A program made the translations under genes and the position numbers. The notes under the pieces are model-generated. The model was given only the letters and a program-made list of their open reading frames with translations, did no database searches and was not told where the DNA came from. From assembly GCF_020832325.1 (NCBI RefSeq), contig NZ_JAFIEU010000036.1, positions 1 through 62,145 of the forward strand: a stretch of DNA of 62,145 nucleotides, read 5' to 3'. This DNA comes from Lunatimonas sp. GTDB lineage: Bacteria; Bacteroidota; Bacteroidia; Cytophagales; Cyclobacteriaceae. Below, one piece after another: positions 42,170 to 50,511 of this stretch (positions within the stretch are counted from its first letter, which is position 1; every line of letters starts with the position of its first letter).

Positions 42170-43857
42170 AGCCCCTGTTCTTTTAGTTTTTCATAGGCAG
42201 CTTTCATCCGGGTGTGGTATTGGGTAACGGCATAGGCACTACCGTTGTAGCCGAACGCAAAGGCCTCCCAATCGTACTTTCCATTCAGCTCCTCCGAAAT
42301 GTAGTCAACCAACCTTTTTCCACGGGACTTTTTGGTTCGGATGAATTCGAGAAAATCCAGCAGATGAAAGTACTCCGATTGGTGTTGATGCTCCATAAAG
42401 TCATCCACATCCTTGTAGCCTCTACCTTTGATATTTCCTTCCAGATTTTCTCCTAATACCTGAAACATACCCCAAGATGCGGCGTATACCGCGGCGGTTT
42501 TATGAATACCCATGGCTCTATCCAATCGGTCGTACTCTTTGGCGCCGCCTTTGTAATGTGCTCTGGTCCATTTTTCGAACAGGATGTCTTCGTTGCCTTT
42601 CAGGTGCTTTTGGGGATCTTCCCCAAGCTTCACCAAGTTTCTCCAAAACACATGCCCTTCAAACAGTATTTTAGCTCTTCCATCGGCCAAATGCCCTCTT
42701 CCGGACGATTCCACAGATATGACAGCTTTAACTACCGGCAGGCTTAGTTGAATACCCCGCTTTACCTCAAAGTCCTCCAAGGCGACCCGTATGTCCATGT
42801 CGCTGAGTACCTTGGCATGGGCCATGTCGTTGGATTTGATGAAATCGTCACCCGATTGCTCCACAATCGCTGTGTCTAGGGATGCCGAAAGGAGGGTTCG
42901 CTGGCTAGTGAGTGAATTGGGTTGGGAGTCCGGAAATCCGACGTTCTCTCGCATAAACTCCTGATCATCTATCTCCACGTCATCCATAGGCCCCGAGGAA
43001 GAGGTCGCTAGCCTCGACCCATCGGATTGGATAGATTGTGTACCTGAATTGTCCTCCGAACTGCTTTTGTTCGGGTCAGTCCATCGTTTACTTACGTATT
43101 TCAAGGACCTGTCACCGAAATAAAAGGCTATCATCATCAGAAAGGCCGTCTCAAAAAACTCAAACTGTTGGCGTAAAAGTGCCAAGTCCATACCGGTGTA
43201 CCCGGATCCAAAGCTGGTGATGAGCAGGGACATGCCTCCCATCAAAAGGGTGAATGCAATCATGCCCCTCACGGTACCGGGAGGCAGACCAAATGTCTGG
43301 CTCCGGTAGGGATTGTATCTAGGGACATCCATTACTTCGGTTTCGGGTACAAAGATTCCGTTTCGCTTTTGCTCCGCTTGCTCGTAGATCCTGTCCCAAT
43401 CCTGATCGGTAATGCCGTAGTTGATATTGTAAAAATACACCGACCACATGAAGTAGACCAGAAAAACTGCCATCCAAATCACCGCTGTTGCCAACCCGAC
43501 GGCTTGAAAAAGGTTTTGATGCTCGATATACACAAAGAATGCCCCCAATAGACCGAAAAGCGTGAGGAGGGAAGTCAACACAACAGTACCCTTAAAGAAA
43601 AAGCTGTGGTAGGGATTGTTGTTTTGGTTTACCTGTTTGGCCCTGGGGTTCATGTGACGTGCTGCTATCCCATAAAGGAGTCCAACGGCAAGCAGCAGAA
43701 TCAAAGTCACGGCAAAACTGGCGTTTTTGTCTTGCCACTCGGGCACGACCCCGAAAAGCAGAACCAAAGTGACGAGCACCACGGCCCCAAGTTGGACCAA
43801 CAAGTAGGGTTTGTTTTGGAATATGGGCTTGACGTTTTCTGGGTGTGAAGTGGACAT
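42166..43857 (-). CDS. Six-TM protein with C-terminal N-acetylmuramidase domain
   Basis: 563 aa. The first about 255 residues carry about six transmembrane segments (VQLGAVVLVTLVLLFGVVP, FAVTLILLLAVGLLYGI, FFFKGTVVLTSLLTLFGLL, AVIWMAVFLVYFMWSVYF, MIAFTLLMGGMSLLI, FLMMIAFYFGDRSL). A linker (about 265-350) leads to an N-acetylmuramidase (DUF3380) domain: VVKAVISVESSGRGHLADGR (about 377-396), ILFEGHVFWRN, AASWGMFQVLGENL, FAFGYNGSAYAV. Those domains are common as soluble phage endolysins; here it is fixed to the membrane. It is coupled to DUF4230 (ATGA overlap) and lies 33 nt after the DUF5675 gene. Confidence 0.85.
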   Translation of the reverse strand: MSTSHPENVKPIFQNKPYLLVQLGAVVLVTLVLLFGVVPEWQDKNASFAVTLILLLAVGLLYGIAARHMNPRAKQVNQNNNPYHSFFFKGTVVLTSLLTLFGLLGAFFVYIEHQNLFQAVGLATAVIWMAVFLVYFMWSVYFYNINYGITDQDWDRIYEQAEQKRNGIFVPETEVMDVPRYNPYRSQTFGLPPGTVRGMIAFTLLMGGMSLLITSFGSGYTGMDLALLRQQFEFFETAFLMMIAFYFGDRSLKYVSKRWTDPNKSSSEDNSGTQSIQSDGSRLATSSSGPMDDVEIDDQEFMRENVGFPDSQPNSLTSQRTLLSASLDTAIVEQSGDDFIKSNDMAHAKVLSDMDIRVALEDFEVKRGIQLSLPVVKAVISVESSGRGHLADGRAKILFEGHVFWRNLVKLGEDPQKHLKGNEDILFEKWTRAHYKGGAKEYDRLDRAMGIHKTAAVYAASWGMFQVLGENLEGNIKGRGYKDVDDFMEHQHQSEYFHLLDFLEFIRTKKSRGKRLVDYISEELNGKYDWEAFAFGYNGSAYAVTQYHTRMKAAYEKLKEQGL

Positions 43858-43890
43858 AAAAATGAGAGTTTGGAGTTTCTTAAAGCTTTT

Positions 43891-44733
43891 TTATTCCATT
43901 GCGATGGCTTCTGTCTTTTGCAAGAGATGAGATCTGCTGAACCAATCCTCATTCAGCACCTGTATACTTAATTGCTTTCCTTGATTGAGTAGTGGATGCA
44001 GCGTCTTGTAGAATCGTTCAAAGGCCAACCGGGAATGCGTAATCATTTTTTGAGGATCGGCGGCATTCACCCCGTCAGCGATTAGGATACAGCCTTCGGT
44101 ATCTGCGTGTGTATTTCCAATGTGGATGTAGACCCTGCTAAAGTTAGGGATTTTCATGATTTCGATGTGGTAGTCAAACCAAGGAAATCTGTTTCGATAC
44201 CGTTGGGTAAGCGGTGTTTCTACGCGGTTGAGTTCCAGCGGATAGGTGCCTTCCGGGATGCGCGTCTTTCCGTGAACCTTACTATCCCGGTGGGTGTCTT
44301 CTAACGTGTAGGCAAAAAAGCGATTCTTCAGGAATATCAGCCCTAGGGTTGTTTGGCCGTCATCCAGGTACCGAAGGACGGTGACCGCATGTGAAGCCAT
44401 TGGAAGTCCTGATTTCTGTGCGTTGAGCAACTGATTTTCCAATGCCCTGACCTTTTCGTTCAGTTCGTCCAATGTATCGTTGGAGAGTTGCGGAGTGATC
44501 AGAGGAGTGGGTTGTGCGGGGGCTTGTACGGGATCTGCCGTTTTGGCTGGACTCTCCGATTTGGTGAACAGGCTTTTTAGACCTTCCGATGCGCGCCGGA
44601 ACAACAGCACGACATAGCCGGCAAATCCTACCAACCACATCCATATGCCATCCAGTACCTGCGGTTGTAGGATAAACAGGATGGCAAGTACCAACAGGAT
44701 CACGATAAGAGCAATCAGTAGAAACCGACTCAT
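43891..44733 (-). CDS. Membrane-anchored DUF5675 protein
   Basis: 280 aa. N-terminal helix pair (LLIALIVILLVLAILFIL, IWMWLVGFAGYVVLLF), a Pro-rich linker and short coiled coil (LDELNEKVRALENQLL), then a DUF5675 domain: TTLGLIFLKNRFFAYTLED, KTRIPEGTYPLELN, YHIEIMKIPNFSRVYIHIGN, HADTEGCILIADG. The His/Cys pattern (HIGN…EGCILI) is reminiscent of L,D-transpeptidase-type active sites, and DUF5675 is often encoded beside phage-type lysins; a peptidoglycan role is inference. First gene of the muramidase/DUF4230 operon; upstream to 45008 is an AT-rich divergent region shared with the iorA-like gene. Confidence 0.82.
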   Translation of the reverse strand: MSRFLLIALIVILLVLAILFILQPQVLDGIWMWLVGFAGYVVLLFRRASEGLKSLFTKSESPAKTADPVQAPAQPTPLITPQLSNDTLDELNEKVRALENQLLNAQKSGLPMASHAVTVLRYLDDGQTTLGLIFLKNRFFAYTLEDTHRDSKVHGKTRIPEGTYPLELNRVETPLTQRYRNRFPWFDYHIEIMKIPNFSRVYIHIGNTHADTEGCILIADGVNAADPQKMITHSRLAFERFYKTLHPLLNQGKQLSIQVLNEDWFSRSHLLQKTEAIAME

Positions 44734-45008
44734 GAAATCAACTCTGTTCTATAGTTTAGAAGTAAATTTTCAGAGATAAACGTACGTCTATCTAAGTTAG
44801 AGCAAAATTTAATTATTTAAATCCGGATTTCAAACATAGTTTCGATATTTTAGAAGGCTATTTAAAAAAATATGATTTTATAACTCCACTGGAGGCCTTA
44901 GGACTGGCGTAATATAGATTGAAATTAAATTAGGTTTAAAAGCGGTCGTTTATTTGAAAACAATTGGATAATTTTTTAATTTACTGATTAAACAATAGAT
45001 TCTAAAAA

Positions 45009-45476
45009 ATGGCTAACTACAACTTGCAAATCAACGGAAAGAACTATCAGGTTGATGTGGATGAGGATACCCCACTTTTGTGGGTGCTCCGTGATCATTT
45101 GGGCCTGGTAGGAACCAAGTATTCCTGCGGCATTTCCCAATGCGGAGCTTGCACGGTCCATGTAAACGACAATGCGGTCAAATCCTGCACCTATCCGGTT
45201 TCTGCTGTAGGCACCGAAAAAATCACCACCATCGAGGGTCTGTCCGAAGAGGGAGACCATCCTGTGCAAAGAGCATGGGAAGAAGTAGACGTCGCGCAGT
45301 GTGGCTATTGCCAAGCAGGGCAAATCATGACTGCAGCGGCGTTTCTGAAAAAGAATCCTTCGCCAAGCGAGGAAGACGTGGTGGAAGCCATGAATGGCAA
45401 TATCTGCCGCTGTGGCACCTACCACCGAATCAAAGAAGCAGTCCTACTCGCCGCCTCTAAAACCACCAGATCATGA
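45009..45476 (+). CDS. Small 2Fe-2S subunit of an isoquinoline-1-oxidoreductase-type molybdenum enzyme
   Basis: 155 aa. Two [2Fe-2S] sites of the xanthine-oxidase family: plant-ferredoxin-type cysteines 40, 45, 48 (CGISQCGAC) and 60, then C98 and 101 (CGYCQAG) with C133 and 135 (CRCG). Electrons from the molybdenum site of the partner would pass through it. The next gene begins with an ATGA overlap and encodes the Mo subunit with IorB-like layout. No flavin subunit is present, as in the two-subunit iorAB type. The substrate need not be isoquinoline; aldehydes and N-heterocycles are both used by this family. Confidence 0.92.
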   Translation: MANYNLQINGKNYQVDVDEDTPLLWVLRDHLGLVGTKYSCGISQCGACTVHVNDNAVKSCTYPVSAVGTEKITTIEGLSEEGDHPVQRAWEEVDVAQCGYCQAGQIMTAAAFLKKNPSPSEEDVVEAMNGNICRCGTYHRIKEAVLLAASKTTRS

Positions 45477-47635
45477 GCACACAACTAAAGACCAATAGAA
45501 GAGATTTCCTGAAAATTGCAGCCACAGCCAGTGGTGGCCTTTTGCTGGGCTTCCATTTTTCCGGTTGTGATTCACCAAAAATGCAGGTGGTGACGGACGA
45601 GGAACTGATGGCTCAGGCAGTTAATTACAACGCATTTTTGTCCATTGCTCCCGACGGACATGTGGTGATTTTCTCACCCAACCCGGAACTCGGCCAAAAC
45701 ATCAAAACCTCTTTCCCGATGATTGTAGCGGAAGAGTTGGATGCAGATTGGGCAAAAGTCCGAGTCATGCAGGCCTTTTTGGACAATGAAAAATACGACC
45801 GACAGGTTACCGGAGGTTCCGGTGCCATGCCCCACTCTTGGGAACGGCTCCGAAAAGCCGGTGCGACGGCCCGAAGGATGCTTCTGGAAGCCGCTGCCAA
45901 ACGGTTGGATGTAGATATTGCTAGCTTGACGACCGATAAGGGTCAAGTGATTCACAGCAGTAGTGGAAAAAAATTGGGTTACGGTGAACTGGCTACCGAA
46001 GCCGCTACCATGACCGTGCCGGAGGATGTGCCGCTGAAGGATATCAAAGACTTTAAAATCATCGGTACCCCGGTGAAAAACGTGGACAATAAGGCCATGT
46101 TTACGGGTAAGCCGCTGTATGGCCTGGATATCTATCGGGATGGGATGAAACACGCCATGGTACAACGTCCTCCTTTTGGGATGAAGATTAAGTCCTTCGA
46201 TGCGGATGCAGCAAAAGGAGTAAATGGCATCACCGATGTCGTTTCATTTAATGACAATGTAGCAGTGGTGGGCACTTCGACCTGGCCCCTCATGAAAGCA
46301 AGGAAGCTGCTTAACATTCAGTATGAGCCCATAGATGGGGAATTGGAAAGTACAGAAATGCACAATAAGATCTTTGACGATCTGCTGAATAATGGAAAGG
46401 CACAAGTAATGCGTAAGGATGGTGACGTAAACGCCGCCTTCCGAAATGCTGCCAAGGTGATAAAAAGCGAATTTCAGTGTCCGTTTCTATCCCACTCGCC
46501 CATGGAGCCAATGAATTTCTTTGCCCATGTAAGGGCTGACGGAGTGGAATTGGTTGGTCCTACCCAAACCCCAGACCGCGCCAAGGCAGCAGCGGCGGAG
46601 ATTGCAGGTGTTGATCCCGAAAAGGTCACCGTGGAAATGACCCGCCTGGGAGGTGGATTTGGACGACGGCTTCGAGCTGACTTCGTGGAGGAGGCGGTAC
46701 ACGTTTCCAAGTTGGTCAATGCGCCTGTGAAGCTAATTTGGACCAGAGAAGATGACAATACGGGAGGTGCATACCGTCCGGCTGTCAAGTATCGATTTGA
46801 GGCGGCATTGGATGCTAACAATAAGCTTATAGGGTACAAACTGAAAGGGGTTGGATTAAATGCAGGAAACACTACCCGGGAAAACAACTTCCCTTCCGGT
46901 TCAGTAGATAACCTGCTTATCGAGTCCATCGACTACAAGTCCCACATCACGACAAATGCTTGGAGAGCCCCCATTACGAATTTCCTGGCCTTTGCAGAGC
47001 AGTCCTTCATAGACGAAGTGGCGGAAGCCGCTGGTAAAGACCCGGTTCAATTTCGGTTGGAATTGCTGGACCGAGCAAAAAATAACCCGGTAGGAAGTAT
47101 ACATTACGATGTGGACCGAATGAGGGGCGTGGTAGAACTGGCAGCTGAAAAGTCTGGATGGGGCAAGAAAAACGGTGTGGCTCAGGGCTTTTCCGTTTAT
47201 TTCTCGCACCGGTCCTATGTGGCGCAAGTCGCTGAAGTTCGCATGAATCAGGGAAATCCGGTGTTGGAAAAAATATATGCGGTGACCGACTGTGGTATCG
47301 TGGTAAATCCTACTGGTGCTGATCAGCAGGTGCGGGGTGGCATGGTGGATGGCATGGGCCATGCCATGTACACGAATATGACCATCAAAAACGGCCTGGC
47401 GGAGCAAAAGAATTTCGACAGCTACCGATTGATCCGTATGAAGGAAATACCTGAAATAGAGACCCACTTTGTGGACAATGGCATAGACCCCACTGGGCTG
47501 GGAGAACCTGCACTTCCACCCACTGGTGGAGCGATCTCCAACGCCATTTATTGGGCTACGGGAAAAAGACTTCGAAATCAGCCATTTATCGAACAGGAGG
47601 AATTGAAGGAATTCAACTTGGGTCAGCGGGCCTAA
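45473..47635 (+). CDS. Tat-exported molybdopterin-binding subunit of an aldehyde/isoquinoline oxidoreductase
   Basis: 720 aa. Tat signal (NRRDFLKIAATASGGLLLG) places it in the periplasm. Xanthine-dehydrogenase-family Mo subunit: substrate-pocket and cofactor motifs TRLGGGFGRRL (about 389-399), TNAWRAPITNFLAF (about 488-501) and the Glu of TGLGEPALPPTGG (about 674-686). It carries the molybdopterin cofactor and oxidises the substrate with water. Overlaps the small subunit gene by 4 nt, so the pair forms an operon that ends in a strong terminator at 47658-47694. No dedicated cofactor-insertion gene is nearby. Confidence 0.93.
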   Translation: MSTQLKTNRRDFLKIAATASGGLLLGFHFSGCDSPKMQVVTDEELMAQAVNYNAFLSIAPDGHVVIFSPNPELGQNIKTSFPMIVAEELDADWAKVRVMQAFLDNEKYDRQVTGGSGAMPHSWERLRKAGATARRMLLEAAAKRLDVDIASLTTDKGQVIHSSSGKKLGYGELATEAATMTVPEDVPLKDIKDFKIIGTPVKNVDNKAMFTGKPLYGLDIYRDGMKHAMVQRPPFGMKIKSFDADAAKGVNGITDVVSFNDNVAVVGTSTWPLMKARKLLNIQYEPIDGELESTEMHNKIFDDLLNNGKAQVMRKDGDVNAAFRNAAKVIKSEFQCPFLSHSPMEPMNFFAHVRADGVELVGPTQTPDRAKAAAAEIAGVDPEKVTVEMTRLGGGFGRRLRADFVEEAVHVSKLVNAPVKLIWTREDDNTGGAYRPAVKYRFEAALDANNKLIGYKLKGVGLNAGNTTRENNFPSGSVDNLLIESIDYKSHITTNAWRAPITNFLAFAEQSFIDEVAEAAGKDPVQFRLELLDRAKNNPVGSIHYDVDRMRGVVELAAEKSGWGKKNGVAQGFSVYFSHRSYVAQVAEVRMNQGNPVLEKIYAVTDCGIVVNPTGADQQVRGGMVDGMGHAMYTNMTIKNGLAEQKNFDSYRLIRMKEIPEIETHFVDNGIDPTGLGEPALPPTGGAISNAIYWATGKRLRNQPFIEQEELKEFNLGQRA

Positions 47636-47657
47636 TGGAGCTAGTTCGATAGATCAA

Positions 47658-47694
47658 CCAAAAATGCCATCTTGTTACAAGATGGCATTTTTGG
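47658..47694. terminator. Strong hairpin terminator for the molybdenum enzyme operon
   Basis: 17-bp perfect stem (CCAAAAATGCCATCTTG / CAAGATGGCATTTTTGG) with a TTA loop. T-rich on both strands, so it can also end the convergent gene at 47772. Confidence 0.92.
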
Positions 47695-47771
47695 TATTAG
47701 GAGTTTTTTCAACGTTGTAAGGAAGGATGGGCATCCTTTTTTTCGCCCCGTGTAAAAGCTTTATAGGGTTT

Positions 47772-50252
47772 TTAGTCCATCGAGCTGTTGTTGAGGCTTC
47801 CTTTTACGTCATCGTTGGTGACGGCCTTTGCTTTTTTTGTGTTTTTATCGGTGGTGAGTTTTCCGATTTTGTAGGTGAAGTTGATGCGGAATCCCGCATT
47901 TTGCATGCCTATGGTGCTTTGTTGCAGGATGGTCGGAGTGATAAGTTCATTTTTCATGGTAAACTCTTTGGTAAGGAAGTTTTCGAATCCAAACCCAATG
48001 CTTCCCCGGTTTTCGTTGAATTGCTTGTTGATGTTAAGGTTATAAATCGCCAATCCACCGGCTTGCCCCTGAAGCTGAACCTGCTGGCCACGAGCGAATC
48101 CAAAGGCTTGAATTTGCCATTTGTTGGGCAGTTGGTAGCTGGCCATTCCTCTGCCGCTCAGAACGAAGCCTGAGTTAAATGCCGCGTACAAGGGATCGGT
48201 CAGACCGTTGTTTAATGTGGCATAATATCCGTCTATGCTTCCGTTCACAGTCAATTTGCTGGTGAGGTTGATATTGGAAAAAACCGACAGGCCTACTGTT
48301 TTTTCGTAGCCAATATTTTCAAAGGTGGTGAAAATCACGTCTTGGCCGGTCACTGTTCTGACTGGCTGAATGGATCCCGTGGTATTTCGGAAGTAGGTAG
48401 TGAAGTTGAAAGTGGCCGTTTTAGAGGCTGTGCTGTAGGAAAGTTCCCAATTGTCGGTAAGTTCAGGGCTTAACAAGGGATTTCCCTGAGATACCTGCTG
48501 CGGGTTGGCTGCGTTGAGGTTTGGGTTCAGGAAGTTCAGAAACGGACGCTGTACCCGTCGGTTGTAGGCGGCTTTGATCATTTCCCCGGTGGTCAATTTA
48601 TGGCTGAAATTAACGCTGGGAACCCAAACCCCATAGGAGGGGATGTTCGCTTCCTGACCCATCGTACCGAAATTGGCGTTGATGTGGGTGTATTCATACC
48701 GTACTCCCCCTTTAAAGGAGAAATCTTGGAGGAAATCGGTGGTAAAGGAAGCATATCCGGCGGTTACCTGCTGGTTGTAAGCGAAGTTGTTGGAGAGGGC
48801 AGGATTGGCTGACTCCTGAAAGGTCCCGGATGCGCCCTCTGCTGTGTAATACATAAAGTCACTTTCCGCTTGTCGGGTGATGTTCTTCGCGCCGAATTCC
48901 ACTAGTTGGTTTTCCGACAGGGGCTTGATATAGTCCAGTTGCACCGTAAATTCTTCGTTTTTGCTTAGGTTGTTATTTAGAATCCTGCTTACTACTTCTG
49001 CGGCGGTTTCACCATACAGACTGTTTTCGAATGCGTTGGATTGGTTGCTTACGCTGTAGAGAGTAGACAGGCTAAATTCTTCGCCCTTGCGGTCAAATGT
49101 TTTGATGTAGTTAAAGTTGGCATCCACATTATTGGACTGGTCATTGGTGCTCACATTTCTTAATAGGGAGCTTATCAAGGCATCCGATACATAGGTTTCA
49201 GTGAGGAGGTTTTGCTGGAGGTTTTCGCGGTTACGAAGTCCAAAACTAACCGATGCCGATAAGAAGTGATACGTATTGATCTCGTAATCCCACCCCAAGT
49301 TGTATCTGCCTAGAAGCATGTTGGTGCCTGTATTCGCCTGCTGCAGCACCTGCATGAGCGATCCGTTGGGCTGGGTAAGCGTCTGTTCGTTGGAGAAAGA
49401 TCCTAGCACGTTGTACATGGAACGACCAAAACCACCAAGAGTCCAGCCCATATTTCCTTGCTTTAGGCTACCATTCAGGCCTAGCGTAGAGCTTCTGTTG
49501 CCTGCAGAGCTGTTGATATTCAGGGAGGATCCTTGCAGGTTATTTTTCTTGGTGATGATATTGATCACGCCGCCTGTGCCTTCTGCGTCGTATTTTGCGG
49601 AAGGGGAGGTGATTACTTCCACAGATTTGATTTCCTCGGCGGGGATTTGTTTCAACGCATCTGCTACGTTGGATGCGACGATTGCCGACTGCCGGCCATC
49701 TATGAGTACCAGGATATTGGAGCTTCCCCGCATGGATACATTGCCATCCATATCCACTGAAAGCATTGGTACCCGACGCATGACATCCGTAGCATCCCCG
49801 CCAAGAAGTGTTTTGTCATTTTCGGCATGGTAAATTGTGCGATCCACTTTTTCTTCAAAGAGGTCCCGCTGGCCCGTAATGACCACTTCATCCAATGAGA
49901 TATGGGCAGGTTCCAAGTGAAAAATGAGCGGAATCGATGGGGAGACGTCTTCCGCCACTTGAAAGGTTTCGCTTATTAGTTCTTGGTATCCCATAAAGGA
50001 GATCTTGAGCTTATACAGGCCGTCTCGTAGGCCAGTTAGTACAAACTCACCATCAAAATCCGCCACCGCACCGGATTCCAAAGATTCGTCTTCAGAACGG
50101 ATGAGGGAAACGGTGGAGAAGCCTACAGGTTCACGGGTTTCGCTATCCACAATTTGGCCGATTACCTGGCGGGGTGCCTGTTGGGCATAGGTTCTTTCTA
50201 GGCTGCCAAAGGTAAGCACGGCAATGAATAGAATGGATCTTAGTACGTTCAT
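47772..50252 (-). CDS. TonB-dependent-receptor-type outer-membrane beta-barrel protein
   Basis: 826 aa. Signal peptide, then a carboxypeptidase-D-like regulatory domain (about 29-100: VIGQIVDSETREPVGFSTVSL … LKISFMGYQE), a plug (about 130-230: GDATDVMRRVPMLSVDMDGNVSM … ILVLIDGRQSAIV … VEVITSPSAKYDAEGTGGVINII) and a long barrel of the outer_membrane_beta-barrel family type. Unlike SusC, no SusD partner is adjacent. The C-terminus is charged and does not end in an aromatic residue. Ligand unknown. Transcribed alone, opposite to the molybdenum enzyme genes. Confidence 0.88.
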   Translation of the reverse strand: MNVLRSILFIAVLTFGSLERTYAQQAPRQVIGQIVDSETREPVGFSTVSLIRSEDESLESGAVADFDGEFVLTGLRDGLYKLKISFMGYQELISETFQVAEDVSPSIPLIFHLEPAHISLDEVVITGQRDLFEEKVDRTIYHAENDKTLLGGDATDVMRRVPMLSVDMDGNVSMRGSSNILVLIDGRQSAIVASNVADALKQIPAEEIKSVEVITSPSAKYDAEGTGGVINIITKKNNLQGSSLNINSSAGNRSSTLGLNGSLKQGNMGWTLGGFGRSMYNVLGSFSNEQTLTQPNGSLMQVLQQANTGTNMLLGRYNLGWDYEINTYHFLSASVSFGLRNRENLQQNLLTETYVSDALISSLLRNVSTNDQSNNVDANFNYIKTFDRKGEEFSLSTLYSVSNQSNAFENSLYGETAAEVVSRILNNNLSKNEEFTVQLDYIKPLSENQLVEFGAKNITRQAESDFMYYTAEGASGTFQESANPALSNNFAYNQQVTAGYASFTTDFLQDFSFKGGVRYEYTHINANFGTMGQEANIPSYGVWVPSVNFSHKLTTGEMIKAAYNRRVQRPFLNFLNPNLNAANPQQVSQGNPLLSPELTDNWELSYSTASKTATFNFTTYFRNTTGSIQPVRTVTGQDVIFTTFENIGYEKTVGLSVFSNINLTSKLTVNGSIDGYYATLNNGLTDPLYAAFNSGFVLSGRGMASYQLPNKWQIQAFGFARGQQVQLQGQAGGLAIYNLNINKQFNENRGSIGFGFENFLTKEFTMKNELITPTILQQSTIGMQNAGFRINFTYKIGKLTTDKNTKKAKAVTNDDVKGSLNNSSMD

Positions 50253-50367
50253 GATGAGCTGGATTATGAGGTGTTAATTGAATGTTAGACACCATGTAGC
50301 TGAGATCGTTTAAGTTGAAAAATGAGTGAGGGGGTGGCAATAGGCAGTATCTGGGTATCACTCGACG

Positions 50368-50405
50368 AAATCCCGTTAAGGATCGACAGTTCTGGGATTT
50401 TTTTT
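50368..50405 (+). promoter_or_regulatory. Hairpin with T run in the leader of the DUF6797 gene
   Basis: AAATCCC (50368-50374) pairs with GGGATTT (50394-50400), followed by a run of eight T in all. It lies about 105 nt before ATG 50512 on the same strand, with no gene upstream to end on that strand, so it could be an attenuator or leader element. The 20-nt loop makes it a modest structure. Confidence 0.4.
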
Positions 50406-50511
50406 CTTCGGGAAACCTGTTTGTTCTTGGTTTTGCACCGCTTAAATTTTTGAAATTAAGCGATTTGGTGCTTACTTGCTTAGATTTAATCGAAAAACGA
50501 TCTCAAATAAG

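Noticed and set aside
39405-44733. Prophage lysis cassette
   Set aside because: No integrase, capsid, tail or terminase genes nearby; the muramidase is a six-TM fusion and the partners are DUF4230 proteins. Kept as an unknown envelope operon instead.
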